A DNA stretch of 64,000 bases, taken from the NCBI GenBank assembly GCA_037576195.1, contig CM075101.1, positions 53,258,001 through 53,322,000 of the forward strand, written 5' to 3'. Shown piece by piece: positions 59,371-64,000 of the stretch (within the stretch, counting starts at the first letter, position 1; each line of letters opens with the position of its first letter). Source of the stretch: Phytoseiulus persimilis. Lineage: Eukaryota; Arthropoda; Arachnida; Mesostigmata; Phytoseiidae. The notes under the pieces are model-generated. The model had not been told where the DNA came from. It made no database searches and saw nothing but the letters and a program-made list of their open reading frames with translations. Position numbers and translations under genes: made by a program.

Positions 59371-59465
59371 GAGGCGCAACCCTTGCAGAGCGGCGTTCGA
59401 ATACGATCTCCGTCTGCGTTCCTGGATTTGATGCTCTCAAGGGGCATCGGATTTTTAACAGTAGG

Positions 59466-62400
59466 ATGAGCTTGAAACGCAAGTGTGAGTATCACCTTCT
59501 TCATGTATCTTATCACGAGGCCATGTCTACACTGTTAAAGTCGAGCGCGCAGATCATGCATGGTCCAGGCTTCTCGTTCCGGCAAACTCAAGTTCTTCAG
59601 TGCAGTGGCCGATCAGCCGTTGTGGCGGAGGGAGGAACTAGCGAAAAAGCGTCGCGATGTCATTCGAGAGATTCGATTTGAGGATCTGATTCAGCTTGCA
59701 ACCGCGCCAAGGAACGGGATGGATATCGTCAGAATCCACGGAGAATCTCGGGACGTGACACCCCACGAATGATCCCATCTAGTAACTTCGAATGGGTGGA
59801 AGACTCGATCTGCCGAGATCGAATATTTCAACATGGATGGAGTGAATTCTCAATGATTTCAGCGGAGTGTCAGAATCGGAATGCGGATGCGTAAGCAAAT
59901 TGACAAGAAGGGATTAAAGACCTCCTCGTGACTGCGCCATCGCGGGAGCGGCCCTCTGCTTGTAGCTGCCACTTGGTCTTCTACCTACCGACACAGAGTG
60001 TTATGTTTCGGGAGCTTGGTCTCTACTATCATTATAATTAGTTATTGTGTGAATCGGAAAACAGCACCAAGCTGGTGAACCCGGCAAGCTCTGCTTGGAA
60101 GCATTGAGAAGCTAGGCCGGGCATTTCAACAAGCCGAAGTACATGGTGCTCATAGCGGAACATCTCAGAAATGTCTCGGCATGAGGGTAGGTCAAGAAGA
60201 GACCCACGGAGTGATGGAAACTCGTTTTGGGCAGCTGCGCTCTCGACAACGTGGACTCTGACGCAGGTCGATTGCCCCTTGCATAACTGAAAGAGCGGTG
60301 CGAAGAAACGCTCATCATGAAAGCTCGTCGGCGAGCGTGCAGGACTCGAGAAGGGAAAGTGTAGAGGAAGGATAACCTGTCGCAGGCGTGAGGGGAATCG
60401 AACTTTGCGTGTCTCTCGGTGGAATACTTCCTGTCGATGGCTCTGATACCTAGGTTAATGGGATCCTCTATCAAGCAGCATATTCTGATACGGAGCTATA
60501 AGACTGAATCGGCGAGGCAATTCGCACCGCAGGAGAAGCTAAAGCAGAAGCACAACTCGCTGAACTGGTCGAAATCAGCGCGTTGATACATCAAACAACG
60601 ACGTTATCTGTGAATGTGGGTCCGGCACTCCCGTGTTCAAAGATCTATGACAGGTTGTCAGTCTGAGAGTCTTCGCTCGTTCCTGCATAGTTTGCGTCAT
60701 TCTCTGAGCTCACTGGATCCCCTCATGGCGACTCGGAAACCTCCTCTAGAATGAGTGCCCACCTGGTTACATGAGTGGATGCCTTCTGTGGATTCATCCT
60801 CCTTTATGTTGCTCAACACGAATTGCTCTGACAACGGCGACTTAGAGTCTCAGCTGAGCTCAGCTCCGTTCTTCTTGCATTTCAGGCGTTTCTTGCGACT
60901 CATGTCTTCGTAGCAACTTCAAAGGACGACGTTATAAATGTCTCATCTGCTATGATTATGACTTGTGCGGCAGCTGTTTCGAAACCGGAGCTACAAGGTG
61001 GGATGAACAGGGGCTTAATGGAGCTCAGAATGATGGAAACCAGTCATGTGTTTCCAGCGAGAGTCGATCGCCTGTCAATAGACTATGATCCATCTTTGGC
61101 TCACTCATACTTTCTCGTAATCCTTCTGATATCCTATTGAGCGCCTCGAATCCTCCAATCTCCGCGCTGAAATAATCTGAGCTACAGCAGCTGAGATATA
61201 AGCCAATCCATCCGTTGTCGATTGAAAAGCATCAGGCTCACGGAGAGCATTCGTCTAACCTTGATTATCCGTATTCCAGCGCGAGACATCTGTCTTCGCA
61301 CGCCATGCAGTGTATGCTGCCAAGAGCTGAGTACGAGTTGTACTACCAGGGGGAAAGTGGATCGCTTCAATCGGAGGTTCCTCTAGCACTGACTTGTCCC
61401 TACTGTGCGAAGATGGGTTTGACAGAAGCAACCTTATATGATCATGTGTGCTGCGAGCATGCTGATGTCGCAATCGAAGTGGTACGAAATCTGATTCCAG
61501 CGAATGGTTCTCTCCAGCGTCTCTCCGAGATCATGGAAAACGCAAAACGGTCTCATTTATTCGTTCCGACGCCTTTGTTGCTCGCTCTTCACGATAAAGC
61601 AGGCCCTCCCTTACTTCAGGTATGCCCGATTTGCGCCTCTCAGCCGGGGGGTGAGCCGAACAACGTTGTGCTGGATTTCGTCGCCCACGTTCAGCGAGAG
61701 CATAGGGCAACGCAAGACGATCCGCACTTAGAACCACACGAGCGCCAACAGGTGATTGTTAGCATTATTCGTTCTCGAGCAACGCCTAGACGTATGATGT
61801 TCACTTCCGAGTCGATTCAATACGTTCTGAATTCCAGAGTCGACGGATGCCCCTGAGGGGCGGCGCGGCGAATCGTGGCAGCGCCAGTAGCAGTGGTGGT
61901 CTGCCCAGAGGAGCGTCTCGCAGAATTCCGTTCGGTTCCGCACCTTTGTCACCTCGGGAATCTACCATGGAATCTATCACGGAAATACTCTCGCAGCTCA
62001 CGGCTGCTGGGAGAAGAAATCACAATGGACAGAACTCGTCCGCCCAACACACGATCCAACAGCTGCAAATGCAGGTACGGTGGCCTGGAGGGAAGCTTCA
62101 GTTGCCTTTGTAGACCTAGCCGCTAGAGCCTATCTCAACGTTCGCCCTTTTTTCAGATGGATCGACAGAATCCTCAAATGAGTCGGCAGCAGTTGGACAA
62201 GATTCCTCGTCGGGGACCATCTCGAGCTAGCCTCGGTAACCACAATCCCCTAGATCCCACAATGTCCACTGGATCGTTATCGGGGGGAGTTGGTGGGATA
62301 TTACCCGGTGATCATCGACAAGGGGCTTTCGGAGGGACAGAAAACGGAGGCACAGGAAGCTCACAGTTTTTGTTGGCCAGATATGTGAACGAGGGCGGAG

Positions 62401-62777
62401 CGCGGAGTTCCAAGCAGGGGAGGAGCTCGAGATCTGCTGGTCCCGATAGGGCTCAGTTTGTTGAGAATCTCTTACTTAACACTCTGTTGCCGAACGGCTC
62501 TCTGTGGAGAGTGCGTGCTAGTCAACTTGCTTCTTCGAGCAGCGAAAAAATCGCCGAATCCGCTGCTGACGGGGCTGGCAGTCAAGCTCTGGAGGAGCAA
62601 GCAGGACCGACCGAATACCATTCAGGACCCGAAGAAGAGCCATCCGAAGGACTAGAGGCAGCCGCAGCCAACGAACCTGGTGATGAGTTATCGGACACGG
62701 ATGTGAGCCCTGAACCCAGACGGAGGCGGTCTCTGAGATATAGAAATGAGCCCGCGGGCCACAGCAACAAATCATAA
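59466..62777 (+). CDS. KCMF1: E3 ubiquitin-protein ligase KCMF1
   Basis: A ZZ-zinc-finger ubiquitin ligase that acts in proteasomal and lysosomal protein turnover. Exons 59466-59484 (putative first), 60886-60997, 61286-61481, 61620-61751, 61838-62074 and 62157-62777 join in frame to 438 aa (human 381). Exon 2 encodes the ZZ finger (VSCDSCLRSNFKGRRYKCL ... YDYDLCGSCFETGA). Exons 3-4 encode the Di19-type zinc region (TCPYCAKMG ... CEHAD, then VCPICASQPGGEPN ... HVQREHR). Exon 5 has the MESITEILSQL block, as in human MDPIAELLSQL. The last exon has SSQFLLARY and AQFVENLLLNTLL, matching the human SQFLLTRL and LFVQELLLSTL segments, then an acidic tail. The first exon (MSLKRK, donor T|GTGAGT) replaces the usual MSRHE-type start and is inferred from phase and promoter context. 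A poly-A signal is at 62981. Confidence 0.9.
59485..60885 (+). other. KCMF1 intron 1, with an unexplained 70-codon frame
   Basis: 1.4 kb intron. An ATG frame at 59560-59772 (+) encodes a charged 70-residue peptide (FFSAVADQPLWRREELAKKR segment) that looks protein-like, but I do not recognise it and it is not in phase with the KCMF1 exons. No other feature was seen. Confidence 0.4.
61482..61619 (+). other. KCMF1: 138-bp in-frame, stop-free intron in KCMF1
   Basis: The intron between IEV and VCPIC has a GTACGA donor and a CTTCAG acceptor. Its length is a multiple of three and it contains no stop, so retention would insert 46 residues between the two zinc regions without breaking the frame. Removal restores the conserved EV-CPIC spacing of human KCMF1. 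Confidence 0.7.
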
Positions 62778-63429
62778 TTAACTGTAAAATATTTTCCTAA
62801 AAATAATTACATAGACGAACGAAAGGAATGAAAGCCCGGTACGGAGCGAGTAAAGATACGAAAATGGAGAGTCCAAGAGAGCTCGTTGTTTGAAAGAATC
62901 TTTCTGATGTCCGGTGGGAGTGAGAGAGAGCGAGATGCACGGCTCGCTAGATGGGAGTTTCTGTAAAAAAAAACAAAGGAAATAAATCTTTTTTCTCACT
63001 TGGCTGTGTCGCTCTTCGGACAATTTAGGCCGACTCCCCATCGTTTCACCGTCAATCACCACCGACGGACCGGCCTATCTGGAGGAATCAATGAAGCTTG
63101 CCCAGTCGCTCATTCAGAGAGGAGGGGGGGGGGGTCTCCAATGGGTCAGCTACTCTGCACTTGGAACGCAAAGACATCAAGGGATAGATGAGCCGACGAA
63201 GAAGTTGTCGTAGGAGCTGAATGATAGAACATTCGCCAGCAGCTACTTGAATTCATACCCTATCACTCCCCAGTTTTCCGAGTCATCTTCGATTGGTTTC
63301 TCCACTGAAAAGCTCGGGGGCGGACAACTGCTTACAGATGCTGGGCAGTCCTTTGAGGTAGGAACCAAGCCTCACCGGCCACTCGGTCGACGCCTCATAC
63401 TTATGGTACCGTTGCCTGGGGGAAGGTGA
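62778..63429. other. KCMF1 3' region; no further gene
   Basis: The KCMF1 3' untranslated region with AATAAA at 62981-62986, then sequence without recognisable features apart from a short poly-G run near 63124. Confidence 0.45.
62981..62986 (+). terminator. Poly-A signal AATAAA for KCMF1
   Basis: A canonical hexamer about 200 bp after the KCMF1 stop codon, on the same strand. Confidence 0.6.
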
Positions 63430-63759
63430 GAATTCAAACCGCGACTTTTCGCAAGAACCCTCCGAACGTTGTGAATGATACCCCTTGCTTGGCGCAACTC
63501 CGGGATGACGCTGCTCCTCATAAATGCAGTGTGCCCCGCCCGTCTGGGCTGGCAGGTGCAGCTGTGAGTGTTGTCGTGCTGTATGCAAGTGGATCCGTTT
63601 TCCAACGGGCTCTGTTCCCGCCAGTTGACGAACTCCTCGCAGCTCGTTCCGGTGTATCCAGGAAGAGATTTGCAGTCGTAGGATCCATTGTCGACGATCC
63701 GGTCTCTGTCCTGCGACCATGCTGATCGCACTCATATGCCGAGTATTCCAGGGCCACAT
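63430..63759 (-). pseudogene. Degenerate EGF-like repeat fragment
   Basis: On the minus strand, NGSYDCKSLPGYTGTSCEE and SPLENGSTCIQHDNTHSCTC follow the Cys/Gly spacing of Notch-type EGF repeats. The expected following GxHC is found only in the next frame (GAHCIYEEQ), and an expected cysteine is arginine (NWREQ). Two partial EGF repeats are thus present with a frame change. This could be a decayed gene copy, or exons of a gene reaching past the window with an assembly error. Confidence 0.45.
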
Positions 63760-64000
63760 GGTTACCCCAAAAAGCTCTGCGAGATGTCCACTTCATCAAG
63801 CTTATCATCGCGGAGCCAAACAACGGCGGGACAAGGATGAATTGGAGTACTTCAAGCGAGAGACTGACAGAGAGTTATTTGAATACGGCCATGGCAGAGT
63901 GTGACGTTTCGAGCTTTCCATCCGCGGTCCTCATGAGCATACATTCCTTCCTCTCGCCGTAGCGATCCTGTACCGAGGGGTTTGAAGGAGGTATCTGTAG
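63760..64000. other. No recognisable feature at the window end
   Basis: Short frames only. This may be upstream sequence of the EGF-like fragment. Confidence 0.35.

Larger units (their letters stand above)
58520..59465. promoter_or_regulatory. Divergent intergenic region between SMARCAL1 and KCMF1
   Basis: About 950 bp separate the two start codons on opposite strands. It contains an E2F-like site near SMARCAL1 and an NRF-1-like site near the KCMF1 start, and no recognisable coding sequence. Confidence 0.5.

Overview
This window looks like nuclear DNA of an arthropod, most probably a chelicerate such as a mesostigmatan or phytoseiid mite. It carries a two-domain group III chitinase with a chitin-binding tail. 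Its genes are intron-rich, with introns mostly 80-140 bp, and base composition is roughly balanced. The protein set (condensin CAP-G, SMARCAL1, LAMP, KCMF1, Rab, an intermediate filament protein) is animal. The species assignment is inference; no database was searched.

Bases 1-16,000 are transposon-rich and hold no recognisable host gene. In order they contain: a nearly complete hAT DNA transposon (350-2737) with perfect 21-bp terminal inverted repeats and an 8-bp target duplication; a MULE transposase fragment; two short perfect palindromes beside a poly-C run; a 3.4-kb fold-back structure (about 5925-9315) whose arms enclose inverted arrays of a 45-bp tandem repeat, with a tRNA-derived SINE inside; a second small 45-bp array near 10.5 kb; and a pile of broken LTR-retroelement fossils (Ty1/copia and Ty3/gypsy).

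Bases 16,700-33,118 (+) hold the chitinase gene. Its coding exons lie at 26,556-33,118, and a probable ATG-only first exon lies 9.7 kb upstream. Bases 35,461-37,195 (-) encode a lamin-like intermediate filament protein without the usual tail domain. Bases 38,539-43,618 (-) are NCAPG in 15 exons (about 1001 aa). Bases 44,733-46,468 (-) are a divergent Rab GTPase with an apparent one-base frameshift. Bases 46,500-50,400 have no recognisable gene. Bases 50,453-53,426 (+) are a LAMP-type lysosomal membrane glycoprotein. Bases 54,278-58,519 (-) are SMARCAL1 in 15 exons (about 669 aa), and 59,466-62,777 (+) are the ubiquitin ligase KCMF1. The last kilobase has a degenerate EGF-like fragment.

The host genes are independent housekeeping or cuticle genes, not a cluster with a shared pathway: cuticle chitin turnover, nuclear scaffold, mitotic chromosome condensation, membrane traffic, lysosomal membrane, replication-fork repair and ubiquitin ligation. 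SMARCAL1 and KCMF1 start only about 950 bp apart on opposite strands, so they may share a divergent promoter region. I assembled the exon models by hand from splice signals, reading frame and family conservation. The spliced lengths are divisible by three for the chitinase, lamin-like, NCAPG, LAMP, SMARCAL1 and KCMF1 models, and not for the Rab. I found no convincing new defence or other multi-gene system. The most unusual objects are the fold-back element, the tail-less lamin-like gene and the divergent Rab.
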